Shown here: one piece after another, positions 14,992 to 25,485 of the stretch
How positions within the stretch are numbered: the stretch's first letter is position 1
Layout of the letters: each line of letters starts with the position of its first letter
NCBI GenBank assembly: GCA_051453625.1
Contig: JBOZIK010000001.1
Location: 120,556,325-120,620,324 of the forward strand
Length of the DNA: 64,000 nt
Direction of reading: 5' to 3'
Origin: Welwitschia mirabilis
Lineage: Eukaryota; Gnetophyta; Gnetopsida; Welwitschiales
The notes under the pieces: generated by a model
Database searches by the model: none
What the model was told of the DNA's origin: nothing
The model's input: only the letters and a program-made list of their open reading frames with translations
Translations under genes and position numbers: made by a program

Positions 14992-16250
14992 TTACTGTTC
15001 TTCCTTGTTTCTTTCTATTGTTGACCTCCATTTATATAGATCAATAACATTAAAATGTGGTGATATCCTCATTTCTTTTGGTAATGTTAATTCATATGCA
15101 TTGTTTGAAATCTTCTTCTTGATAATAAATTGTCTAATTCTTTGAGGTTGGATTTTAGTANNNNNNNNNNNNNNNNNNNNNNNNNNNNNNNNNNNNNNNN
15201 NNNNNNNNNNNNNNNNNNNNNNNNNNNNNNNNNNNNNNNNNNNNNNNNNNNNNNNNNNNNAATTCATATGCTTTGTTTGAAATCTTCTTATTGATACTAA
15301 ATGGTCTAATTCTTTGAGGTTGGATTTTAGTAAATCTTTGATATTGTTAATCCCTCTGTAGTTATATTAGAAATTGTTCTCCTTCGTAGAATGACTTTTT
15401 CTTTCTCTTAGCATCTAACCTTCCCTTGAAATCTGCATTGGAATATATAATTTTTTGGTATAGCTACTCTTGAAATGTGATTAAGTCCTATACAATATTA
15501 TCCACATCACTTCCCAAGGCTTCTGGAACTCATGGATGACACCCATACACTATATAGAATGACGTCTCTCCTATACAATGTTTTACTAAATTATTATATG
15601 CAAACTCTACTTGTGCCAATCTATCTTCCCACATGCTAGGTTATTTTCCATATAAACATCTCAAAAAATTTTTAGACTATAATTTACTACTTTTTTTATC
15701 CATCTATTTGAGGGTGATATGCAAAACTAAAAATTTAGCTTATAATTAAGCTATCTCCACAAATCCTTTCAAAATGCATTAACAAACTTTAGTTATCTTT
15801 CACTAACAATTCTCTTAGGATTTCCATGTAACTTCATAATATTTTGTAAAAATAGCTTATCTACCTTTGTAGAATAATGCTTTCTCTTACATAAAATGAA
15901 ATGTGCCATCTTTGAAAATCTGTTTATAACTATAAGAATACAATCATTTTCTTTACCTAATCTTGGAATGCTGCTGATAAAATCTATGCATGGATTTGTT
16001 GGTACTATAAATGGGTAGTATAAGATTGCATTTGTATGTGTTCCATTAGCATGCTAATAAATATGACAATCTTCTACAAACTTTTGTATTTTACTTCTCA
16101 TTCATGGCTAATAGAAGTATTTATGAATTATTTCCACTTTTTTGTTTTGATTCATATGTCCTACTAATCCTCCACTATGTTATCCTTTAATTAGCTGAAT
16201 ATCAAGAGTTCCCTTAGGAATACATAATTGTTAATTCTTTTATATCTTTC
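14992..16250 (-). pseudogene. Integrase remnant of element A
   Basis: Read on the minus strand. The 16.0-16.15 kb part resembles the N-terminal zinc-binding region (MRSKIQKFVEDCHIY, with stops). At 15.9-16.0 kb is the catalytic core start, CIDFISSIPRLGKEND, then NRFSKMAHFI, a hallmark of Ty3/gypsy integrases, then LHGNP-type sequence. The first acidic residue (IDF) is kept, but the usual SDRD motif reads SER followed by a stop near 15.8 kb. The C-terminal part at 15.0-15.16 kb ends in NAYELTLPKEMRISPHFNV, the usual tail motif. The gap at 15161-15260 interrupts it, and 72 bp to its left recur to its right. Certainly non-functional. Confidence 0.75.
15161..15260. other. Assembly gap (100 N) flanked by duplicated sequence
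   Basis: The 72 bases before the gap (15089-15160) recur almost identically after it (15261-15332), both ending GGTTGGATTTTAGTA. The gap therefore probably joins two contig ends that overlap, or two alleles, rather than spanning missing sequence. Confidence 0.7.
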
Positions 16251-16916
16251 CTCCTCTTACTATGTATCCTTTTATGCTATATGACTTTGTTTTACCTACT
16301 TCTAGATGTCTTTGAAGTCTGGATCTTCTACATATTGAAAATTTTCTACTTCTAAATCTTATATGATAATACTGCTATCAAATAAACTCCCTTAACTCAA
16401 TGCATATGCCATCTTATTCTATACACCTTTCTTGTGCTTTACTATAAAATTAAACTCTTGTAACTCTTCCACCCATCGTGCATGCTTGGCGTTAAGCTTT
16501 GGCTGCTTTTAAATGAACTGCAAGGGTTGGTAATATGTATATAATACAAATTCTTTAGGCAATAGATAATGACACCAGTTCTTCAATGCCTATAAAATAG
16601 CATAAAATTATTTCTTGTAAATGGAATATTTTTGATGACTTTCATTTCACTTCTTACTAAAAAATGCAACTGACCTCCCTTCTTGGCTTAAAACTCCTCT
16701 GATAGCTACATTGCCTACATCACATTCCAATTGAAAATTTTGGAAAAATCTAGCAAGGCTAAGATTGGTATAGTTCTCAAGCATTTTTAACCCTTGGAAA
16801 CTCTTCTCTATTGCTATTGTCCAAAAAAATGGTTTCTCCTTTCCTTTGATTGTTTCCAATATATTCGCAGTCACACCACTAAAATTTCTAATAAACTTCT
16901 AATAGAAACTATCTAA
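16251..16916 (-). pseudogene. RT thumb / RNase H remnant of element A
   Basis: Minus-strand frame 16647-16874 contains KEKPFFWTIAIEKSFQGLK and then QLECDVGNVAIRGVLSQEG followed by SVAFFSKK. This is the gypsy pattern W-x-F ... F-x-x-LK ... vecDAS ... GAVLSQ ... AFFSKK at the RT-RNase H junction; the first Asp is retained (ECD). The downstream RNase H (16.25-16.65 kb) is only faintly readable, with many stops. Confidence 0.7.
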
Positions 16917-17886
16917 CCTATAGAATGAGTCTATCTCTATATAATTCTCTAGTTTTAACCACTCTACTATGCTTCCCACCTTCTCTAGATCTCCTCGTAT
17001 TCCATCTCTAGAAATGATAAATCCTAAATTTACCAATACGCTTTTCTTAAAACTACACTTCTTCAAGTTTACCAACAATTTCTCTTTTGCTAATTTTGAT
17101 AGAACAAGTCATAAATGTTGTAAATACTCTTTTTGACTATAACTAAATACCATAATATCATCCAAAAACATAGTAATAAATCTTTTCAAGTATGGCTTCA
17201 ATACCTCATTCATCATTCTCATGAAGGTACTAGGTGCATTAAAGAGACTAAATGACATAACTCTCCATTCATATAACCCATCAGGAGTTTTGAATGCTGT
17301 CTTCCATTCATCATCTTCTCTTATATGGATTTGGTGATAACCACTTTTTAAATCTATCTTACTGAAATACTGAGATCCTACTAAACAATCCAAGATATCA
17401 TCTATACGAGGTATTGAAAACCTGTACCTAGTGGTAATATTATTGATTGCCTTGCATCGATGCACATACACAATTCTGATGAGTCTTTCTTTGGTGAAAG
17501 AATAGCTGGAATTGCACATGGACTTATACTTTTCCTTATCAATCCTTTCTTCAAGAGTTCATAAATTTGTTTAGCTAGCTCTTCACATTCATGTGGACTC
17601 ATGCGATATGCTACCTTATTAGGTAACTCTACTCCTGGGATTAGATCGATAGCATGCGAAATGGTTCTCTGTAGTGGTAAACCATCTGGAAGATTTTTCA
17701 CTAAAATTTCTTGAAACTCCTCTAGTATTGCACTTACCTCTGGTACTATCATATCCTCCTTTGGATTTGTGGCTAATGTTAACACAATTGTTGTTCCTTG
17801 TCTTTCTACTGCTATATGTTGTAAATACTCCTTTTGTATCATCAAGCAGATGAGACTCTTTATCATCTGTGTACTCTGTTGTGTAG
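16917..17886 (-). pseudogene. Reverse transcriptase remnant of element A, copy 1
   Basis: Two overlapping minus-strand frames (17402-17866 and 17109-17519) cover the RT N-terminus and palm and are separated by a frameshift at about 17.4-17.5 kb. Visible motifs in order: [53 protein letters not shown] (catalytic Asp), [17 protein letters not shown], and the active-site box FLDDIMVFS in place of the usual YVDDILV. The catalytic Asps are present, but stops and frameshifts make it inactive. It continues into 16917-17100. Confidence 0.85.
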
Positions 17887-17986
17887 NNNNNNNNNNNNNN
17901 NNNNNNNNNNNNNNNNNNNNNNNNNNNNNNNNNNNNNNNNNNNNNNNNNNNNNNNNNNNNNNNNNNNNNNNNNNNNNNNNNNNNNN
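17887..17986. other. Assembly gap (100 N) between RT paralogues
   Basis: Sequence right of the gap (from 17987, GTACTAGGTGCATTAAAGAG) repeats 17227 onward, so the gap separates two copies of the same RT region. A scaffolding join between two copies is possible. Confidence 0.7.
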
Positions 17987-18235
17987 GTACTAGGTGCATT
18001 AAAGAGACTAAATGACATAGCCCTTCATTTGTATAGCATATTTGGAGTTTTGAATGTTATCTTCCATTCATCACCTTCTCTTTTATGAATTTGGTGATAG
18101 GCACTTTTTGCATAAATCTTGCTAAAATACTAAGATCTTGCTAAATAATCTAGAATAGTATCTATATGAGATACTGTAAATTTATACCTAGTTGTTATTT
18201 TATTGATTTCCCTTACATCGATGCATATACACCAG
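17987..18235 (-). pseudogene. Reverse transcriptase fragment, copy 2
   Basis: About 245 bp paralogous to 17227-17470, covering the part of RT around the catalytic KIDLKSGY region, with more stops than copy 1. It breaks off at about 18235 against inverted gag sequence. Confidence 0.75.
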
Positions 18236-18244
18236 AATCAACAA

Positions 18245-19462
18245 CAACTCAAGCACCACTATGAGACGATTCTGCATCTAACAAAGAATCAATAATATAG
18301 ACTTCAATTAGCAATAAAGGTCAACTGGAAGAACCATAAGACATATTTATGAAGGCCTTATCTAAGATTGAAAAACATGTTAGTCTTGATGTTCCTACTT
18401 ATGATGATAGCTTAAATTCTAAAGTTTTATTAGATTAGATAAGGAGGATGGATGAAAATTTTGAATTAGCTAAAATACAAGAAGAGAATAAAGTTAAAAT
18501 TATAGTTACAAAGCTCTCTAGTTTAATAGCAACTTGGTGGAAGCATTTGCAGCATGAACATAAGAAGAAGAATAAGGAAAAGATTAAAAGCTAGGAGAAT
18601 ATGGTGAGTAAGTTAAAGTCCAAGTTATTAGCTCCTAATTACAAAAGAGATTTGTATCAATAATTATAAAATTTCAAGCACAATGAGAATTCTATAAAGA
18701 AATATACTGAGGAGTTCCATTATGGACCATCTGCACAAAGATTACAAAGGATAAGGAAGAGCAAATCACAAGGTACATTGGTGGCCTAAGGATAATCATC
18801 AAGGATGAGATGGCTATGATCTATCTAAGCTTAGTAGAGAAATAATATTGGTATGCTGTAAAGGTTGAAGAGAAATTACAAAAAAGAAGTACTACTAGTG
18901 GTACTCATTAAGGATATACTTCACCTAAAGGAAGAGGAGGTAGAATACAATCTTAAAGAGTCAATATTGCTAGGGATTTGAACCAGTAGAATGCAAGTCA
19001 CATAAGGAAAATTCAGTAACCATATTTTTATGGATGTGGAAGTGGAGGAAGATTTGTAGAGCTTCGAATTAACTAGTAAGCCTATAAGATCTTTTTGTGG
19101 TGCATATTTTAAGTGTGGTGAATATGGACATCATATCACAGAATGTCCCAAAGTAGTTGCTAATAGTTTGCATACATTAGCCTTAATGAAGGAACTAATA
19201 GTGGAGGTGATTAGTAGTTCTAAACCTATAGTAGAATAAATTTAAAGGTAGAAGAGTTGAGAACACAAGCACTCACAAGAACTATAGTACAACATGCTCA
19301 TGATTTCAGTCAAGCTATGCAGAGAACGAATTTGTTGAGGTTCCATGTACTATGTCGAGGTAAGATGGTAATTATAGTTGTAGATAATACTAATTCAGAT
19401 AATTTGATATTATAGTTTATGGTGGAATAATTAAATTTACCCACAAGAGATCATTCTAATCC
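18245..19462 (+). pseudogene. Inverted gag copy inside element A
   Basis: Plus-strand gag, opposite to the rest of the element. Readable parts: VPTYDDSLNSKVLLD, KVKIIVTKLSSLIATWW and ENMVSKLKSKLLAPNYKRDL, typical of the gag capsid region. At about 19.11-19.15 kb lies a complete CCHC knuckle, CFKCGEYGHHITEC, followed by PKVVANSLHT. The rest resembles the start of the protease region. Stops and frameshifts are frequent. It matches 20690-21915 on the other strand, forming a large inverted repeat. Confidence 0.85.
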
Positions 19463-20660
19463 ATAGAATGAGCATACCTCTATATCATTCCTTGGTCTTG
19501 GCCACTCTATAATGCTTTGCACCTTCTTCAGATTTGCTTGTATTCCATCTCTAGAAATGAAAAATCCTAAATATACCAATTTTATTTTCATAAAACTACA
19601 CTTCTTCAAGTTTATCAACAATTTCTATTTTGCCAATTTTGATAGCACAAGTTATAAATGCTATAGACGCTCTAGTTGACTATGGTTAAATACAAAAATA
19701 TCATCCAAAAACACAATAAAAAATCATTGCAAGTTTGGCTTTAATACCTCATTCGTCATCTTTATGAAGGTACTTCTTGTATTGGAGAGATAAAATGGCA
19801 TAATCCTCCATTTGTATAGCCCATCTGAAGTTCTAAATGCTATCTTCCATTCATCACCTTCTCTTATATGAATTTGGTAATAGCCACTTTTCAAATCAAT
19901 CTTACTAAAATATTGAGATCCTGCTAAACAATCTAGAATATCATCCATATGAGGTATTGAAAATCTATATGTGGTTGTGATTTTATTGATTGCCCTTACA
20001 TTGATGCATATACGCAACTGTAATAAGTCTTTCTTTGGAGGAAAAATAATTGAAGCTACACATGAACTCACAGTTTTCCTTATCAATCCTTTCCTCAAGA
20101 GTTCATCAACCTGCCTAGCTAGCTCTTCATGTTCATGTGGATTCATGTGATATGCTATCTTATTTGATAGCTCTACTTCTAGGGTTAGATCAATTTCATG
20201 CAAAATGAACCTCTGTGGTGACAAACCATTTGGAAGATTCTTAATTAAAATTTGTTAAAACTCCTTTAGTAATGCACTCACCTTCAATACTAGTGTATCC
20301 TCCTATGGATGTGTGGCCAATGTTAACATGATTGTCATTCCTTTCCTTTCTATTGCTATCTATTATAAACATTCCTTTTGTATCATCAAGTAGATAAAAC
20401 TCTTTGTCATTTATCTTCTTTATTGCATAAGCTACTTTTGTAAGAATGCTGCCAGTGGATTTTCATGAATCCTAAACAATCAGTCATTTTTCTTTACCAT
20501 TATTGTATTAGCTCATGAATTAATTATTGCATAATTATCAAACTATTATGGATTTTCTAAGATAACATGATAAGCATCCACAGGAATAATACCATACAAT
20601 ACTGAATCTATATAGTTACCAATATGAAATATTACCCAACACTACTTATCCATTGTGGAC
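19463..20660 (-). pseudogene. Protease and reverse transcriptase remnant, copy 3
   Basis: Minus-strand frame 19724-20224 (166 codons) reads [65 protein letters not shown] (catalytic Asp) and STFIKMTNEVLKPNLQ. A stop is followed directly by FFIVFLDDI, the active-site box. Upstream, 20.25-20.66 kb holds protease-like sequence in continuity with gag. The segment is collinear with copy 1 and is probably the original RT linked to the 20.7-22.0 kb gag. Confidence 0.85.
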
Positions 20661-22035
20661 TAATCCAACCCACTTACACTATATGAGTTAGGACGATCTC
20701 TTATGGATAAATGTAATTGTTCTACTATAAACCTTGACACCAAATTACCTAAACTAGCATTATCTATAACTGTAATTACCATCTTACCTCCACACAGTAC
20801 ATGAAACCTTAATAAATTCCTTCTCTGCATAGCTTCACTGACATCATAAGTATGTAACAATATAGTTTCTGTGAGTGCTTGTGTTCTCAACTCTTCTACC
20901 TCTGAATTTTGTTTTTCTATAGGTTTAGAACGATTGACCACCTCCTCTATTAGCACCTTCATTATGGTTGATGTATGTAAATTATTAGCAACTACTTTGG
21001 GACATTCTACAAGATGATGTCCATATTTACTACACTTAAAACATGCACTGCAAAAAGAGTTTGTAGGCTTACTAGTTGATCTAAAGTGCTCTACGAATTT
21101 TCCTCCCCTTCCACGTCCATGAAAAGATGGTTGCTGAATTTGCCTTATGTGGCTCACATTTTGCTAGTTTAAATCCCTAGTAGTATTAAGTCTTTGAGAT
21201 GCATTATGCCTCCTCTTCCTCTAGGTGGAGTATATCCTTGACAAATTCCACTAGTAGTGCTTCTTCTTTGTAATTTCTCTTTGGCCTTTATAACATATTG
21301 GTATGCTTCCTCTACTGAGCTTGGACAAACCATAGCCATCTCCTCCTTGATGGTTGTCCTCGGGCTACTAATGTACCTTATGATTTGGTCTTCCTTGTCC
21401 TCTGTAACCTCTATGCAAATGGTCAACCTATGGAACTCCTCAATATATTTATTTATAAACTTCTCATTCTGCTTGAGATTCTATAACTATTAATACAAAT
21501 CTCTTTTGTAATTAGGAGGTAAGGACTTGGTCGAGGTAAGGACTTGGTCTTTAACTTACTCACCATCTTCTCTTAGCTTTTAGTCTTCTCTTTATCCTTC
21601 TTCTTACCTTCATGTTGCACATGCTCCCATCAAGTTGCTGCTAAACTAGAGAGCTTTGTAACTACAATTTTAACTTTTTTATCTTCCTCTACTTTAGCTA
21701 CTTCAAAATATGAATCAATCCTCCTTATCAATCTAAGAAAACTCTAGAATTTAAGCTACCATCATAAGCAGAAACATCAATACTAACCTGCTTTCCAATC
21801 TTGAATAAGGTCTTTACAAGTCTGTCCTCCTGTGGTCCTTCTAGCTAACCTCTATTACTAGTGGAAGTCTCTGTTGTTGATTCTTTATTAGATGCAGAAT
21901 CATCCCATAGTGGTGTTTGGGCTAGCTTCATAGCTTGAAGGAATTCTTCGATTCGTTATTAACATCTTGATGCCTTTAGCCATATCAATGTTTCTGGTGT
22001 GTGCTCTTCCTCCTTGACCTCCTTTGCCATGTACA
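20660..22035 (-). pseudogene. gag with zinc knuckle and protease start, element A
   Basis: Minus strand. The capsid part at 21.2-21.95 kb reads VDVSAYDGSLN-like, FLDWIRR-like and KVKIVVTKLSSLAATWW across frames. Frame 20660-21157 (165 codons) has a CCHC knuckle C39-x2-C42-x4-H47-x4-C52 (CFKCSKYGHHLVEC), then a spacer, then GGKMVITVIDNASLGNLVS. This last segment aligns with the retroviral-type protease active site, where D-S/T-G has become DNAS, so the protease would be dead. The likely gag start lies near 22.03 kb, just inside the leader. Confidence 0.85.
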
Positions 22036-22166
22036 TTCACCTTTTGTACTTTGGTAGCACCTGTACCTTGTCTATTTTAATACCCCTATTTTATCTCTAT
22101 TCTTTGTCTTTCTCTCTTTATATTTTTGCCCCTCTTTTTCTTTTTTTAAAATAAAAAATACAATAT

Positions 22167-22301
22167 NNNNNNNNNNNNNNNNNNNNNNNNNNNNNNNNNN
22201 NNNNNNNNNNNNNNNNNNNNNNNNNNNNNNNNNNNNNNNNNNNNNNNNNNNNNNNNNNNNNNNNNNNNNNNNNNNNNNNNNNNNNNNNNNNNNNNNNNNN
22301 N
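22167..22301. other. Assembly gap (135 N)
   Basis: The gap separates AT-rich gag-side leader from the GC-richer block at 22302. One border of the putative captured segment is therefore not visible. Confidence 0.9.
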
Positions 22302-23262
22302 ACAAAAAATTAAGGGGAATACATTTTGCAAAAATTGCCTACGCATCTAACACCAATTTAGTAAGAAATTTTATAAATCTGTGCCTCCTCTGTCTTTTAT
22401 TCCACAACCATGTCTCCCGATTGCTGTTTTCTTGTCTTGTGTTTCACAACCATTTCTCCAGATTGCTGCCCCCTCTTGCTTAGACACTGGTTGCTTTGAC
22501 ACTCTCGTTGTGGCTTCTGAAATCTGTGCTTCATTGGATTTCTCAAATTTTTCTGGAGCTGAAAATGAGTCTGCTAATCTTCCACGCTGGGGCCTGAATC
22601 TGCAAAGAAAGGTCNNNNNNNNNNCCGCGTATCTCCTACACTTGTATATGACTCAACAGAATTCATTCAAAATTCTGCTTAATGCTAAATGCGCAACGGA
22701 AGCCTTGGCTTCTTCCATTTTCTCATTCGCTATTAGAGTAAATCCCTCCTGTAATAGTTATTTGATTCCGCTGTTGCTGGTGTCACTGCGGAATGGCAAC
22801 ACTTCTGTCATAGCAAGGGTACTGTTTTGCACTTGGTCTTCTTCTCACTCGCAGACTGATCTTCCGCGTTCTTGCAATGTACAGCAAGAGTAGCGCAGAG
22901 GAGAAGCGCTTCCCAACTGAGGTTATGCAAACAACCGACAACGAAGAAGAAAATGGCAAATGGAAAGGATAAGGTAACGAGCTACAAGAGATGGGAAGGG
23001 CCAACGCTTGTCATGGAGGTGGAAAATGCCACCAATCTTATGCCCAAAGATGACCAGTCTTCCACAGAGCTTTCGTGGTGGTCAAGTTCAATGTTCATTG
23101 CCTCTTTCCAAAATCGACCGGCCAACCGATCACCGTGCGGTGCAATCCCAAAGGTACCACGTTAAGGATCATAAGGACGAAAACAAAGTCACACCGAGAG
23201 CTCCGACTTGCTAAGTGTATTCTCAAAAGCATGGCACTCTGATGCCGCTATAGACCCCTCTT
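22302..23262 (+). pseudogene. Captured 5' UTR and first exon of a C2-domain (MCTP/QUIRKY-like) gene
   Basis: The block is GC-richer and CpG-richer than anything else here. A CT-rich, UTR-like stretch leads to an ATG at 22952 in good context (GAAGAAAATGGC). The frame reads MANGKDKVTSYKRWEG, then LVMEVENATNLMPKDDQSS; after a +1/-1 shift comes AFVVVKFNVHCLF. This is the opening of a C2 domain as in plant MCTP/FTIP/QUIRKY proteins (LVVEV.dA.nLmPKDGqgs..PFV.V.F). The first Asp-bearing loop is partly kept. After about 60 codons the similarity stops. It lies antisense in the leader of element A between primer site and gag. A 10-N gap lies at 22615-22624. The longer frame starting at 22381 is not clearly real. 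Family call is by eye. Confidence 0.55.
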
Positions 23263-23266
23263 ACCA

Positions 23267-23283
23267 AGGCTCTAATACGAGGC
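23267..23283 (-). promoter_or_regulatory. Element A primer-binding site (tRNA-Met type)
   Basis: Minus strand just inside the 5' LTR reads GCCTCGTATTAGAGCCTT. This matches the initiator tRNA-Met primer site TGGTATCAGAGCC with two mismatches and a 3-nt spacer. Confidence 0.7.
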
Positions 23284-23549
23284 TGATGGAAAGAAGGAAA
23301 CAAAAGAGACTTCTGATTTTCTTTCTGATGTTCCTCCTCCACCGTAGTTGCTCAAGCCTTGTCACCAAATTTATAAAGTGCTTCCAGGGAAAATATCATG
23401 ATTTCTTCAGGAAAAAAATCTTAGTTTCATAACTCATGGGATAGGTGTTAGTTACCAGTTCAATTTACAAAGAATGATGGACGTTTTCTCAGCAATCTTT
23501 TTGGACTATGCAATATGAAAGGTGGACTTGTTTGTTCTAGATGTCCACA
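23284..23549 (-). repeat. Element A 5' LTR
   Basis: 266 bp, direct-repeat partner of 14526-14836, with TGTGG...CCATCA ends on the minus strand. The primer site abuts its inner end, which defines it as the 5' copy. Confidence 0.8.
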
Positions 23550-24390
23550 TTATGGAGCCACACAAATGAAAAGTTTTCATCCAAGAATCCTAAGTGGTAA
23601 AACCTTCATAACTAGTCAAACATAAAAAAACTAAAACATGGAACCTTTTCATATCCATTAGTGTCTAGATGTGGAAAGTTTTACAATTAATGGAATGCAA
23701 GAGGAAATGAAGAGTCATATTCAGCAATGGTGATCTTAGCTTTCTCTTCATAGCTCTCCTCACATTCGGCTCTCACCCTCTTTAATGGCAGTGATTAAGC
23801 TTGATTTTTGTTTCTGTGTTTCTTCTCTCTTTATCTCAGGCTCTCTGTGCCTTTTTTAATGCACCTACAACTTTTACTTGATTTTACTTCAAATTTTGTC
23901 CTCTTTCTTAGCCTTTTCAATTATAGTTGTAGCCTGTGGATGTCCAAAACAAATTGGTATGTTATTTATTGCTTTCCTCTCTTTCTTGCACTTTATTTTT
24001 GTTTAGGAAAATAAAACCTTAAGGAGAAGGAAAGGAGGATTTAAGAGGAGAGATACTGAAACCCTGCTAGACGTTATGTCTATGGAAATTTCAAAGAGCA
24101 AAATGCACATGCAAGGGTTTAGAGGTAGCAAAACAGTTTGAAATGCTGCATTCTTTATCTTCATGGAAATTTGTCTCTATGGGTTTTAAACTTTCCTTGT
24201 CAGTGATAGCTATAACTATTGCATTAGATTTTTCTTTTTTTGAATTCAACAAGCTTCTTGTGGAAAATATGCATATAGAGCCACCCTATATCCTTTTGTG
24301 TAGTTTTTATCTATATGAAACTCTCTAAGTTTAGGGTTTTATAGAAAATGATTCATTAGGAATTCTATACTCTTTTAATTTGTTGCAATT
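23550..24390. other. Intergenic stretch, no gene recognised
   Basis: T-rich sequence with a few short plus-strand frames (23808-24014 and 24143-24328), hydrophobic by composition and without any known domain. I see no splice or promoter evidence that would make them genes. Confidence 0.5.
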
Positions 24391-25450
24391 TTATAGAAAA
24401 CAGTTTATTAGCAATTCTATATCCATTTCTTGTAGTTTTTATTTGCAAAGAAAACTTTGTAATATTTTAGTTTATATAGAAAATGACTTGTTAGTAATAT
24501 TTTATGTTTACAATATTTTTTATTTGAAAACATTTTTGGAGAATTAAACTCACAATCACAAACTTATGGGAGCATTGTTCTACTAGTCAAGATGTCTCCA
24601 AGGAAACATGGTTGTAGTATTGTATTGGGATTTTCGGTGTTTATTATGCTCATCTTAATGCTATCTACCTCATAGTGTAATTGTAAATAATTGATAATGT
24701 TTTTTTAACTTTTTTCCAAATTATATCCATTTCACATTACTTTTATTATAGAAAACATTTTACTAGTAATCCTATATCCTTTTGTTGTAGTTTTTATTTG
24801 AGAAGAAAAGTTTGTAATGCTATGGTTTCTACACAAAATGATTTATTAATAATGCTTTCTATTTGTATTTTTTTAATTTAAAAACTTTTATGAACAATTA
24901 AACTCACAACCACAAAGTCATGGGAGCGATATTTTATTGTAAAAATACGTCCAAGAAGACATATTTGCATTATTGTATTGGGATTAGGTGTTTACTATTC
25001 GTATCTCAAGCATTACCTACTTTATATTATATAACCGTAAATTATTGATAATGCTTTTCTTTATTTTTGTTCCATATTATATCCATTTTACATTTTTAAT
25101 AGAAAATAGTTTATTAGTAAAATTATATTCTTTTGTTGTAGTTTTTATTAGCAGAGAAAACTTTGTAATATTATGGTTTCTATAGAAAATGATTTATTAA
25201 TAATGTTTTACATTTGACTTATTTTTTCACTTATTTTTTTTTGGAGAATTAAACTTAAGAGCATAAAGTTATAGGATTGTTCTAATCTCAAGATGTCTTC
25301 AAGAAGACATGTTTGCATTATTATATTAGGATTTTAGCTTCCTATTATTCTCATCACAAGTGCTATCTAGCTCATATTGTGTAACTATAAATTGTTGATA
25401 ATGATTTTCTTTATTTTTATTTCAAACTACATCCATTCCACAGTTGCATT
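24390..25450 (+). repeat. Three tandem copies of a ~350-bp repeat
   Basis: Three diverged units start near 24393, 24750 and 25100. Each contains TATAGAAAAY-type sequence, TTGTAGTTTTTATT, GAAAACTTTGTAAT, AATTAAACTCACAAYCACAAA, a GTCYCCAAGRARACAT phrase, then ATTGTATTGGGAT and a TAAATTRTTGATAATG end. Spacing is about 350-360 bp. A single related phrase occurs at 11.66-11.73 kb. Probably a short satellite-like array or a repeated part of an unknown element; no coding capacity. Confidence 0.75.
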
Positions 25451-25485
25451 TTAGGCCTTATGCTATAATGATTGATAAAATTTAT

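Larger units (their letters stand above)
14526..23549 (-). mobile_element. Element A: rearranged, decayed Ty3/gypsy LTR retrotransposon
   Basis: On the minus strand the order is 5' LTR, tRNA-Met primer site, leader with foreign insert, gag, protease, RT, RNase H, integrase, polypurine tract, 3' LTR. Integrase lies downstream of RNase H, which defines Ty3/gypsy rather than copia. At 9.0 kb it is longer than a plain element because RT sequence is present three times and gag twice, once inverted. All coding parts carry stops and frameshifts. Two 100-N gaps (15161-15260, 17887-17986) sit at duplicated segments, so part of the arrangement could be a scaffolding error. No convincing 5-bp target duplication abuts the LTRs; a 15-mer, CACAYAAATGAAAAG, occurs near both outer ends (14496-14510 and 23559-23573). 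Confidence 0.85.

Noticed and set aside
22381-22893. 170-codon plus-strand open frame taken as a gene of its own
   Set aside because: It spans a 10-N gap, lacks any domain, and is better explained as the UTR-like part of the captured C2 gene fragment. Its openness reflects higher GC content.
14496-23573. CACAYAAATGAAAAG near both ends of element A as target-site duplication
   Set aside because: It is 15 bp long, lies 10-15 bp away from the LTR ends, and gypsy elements normally duplicate 5 bp. Noted but not used to set the ends.
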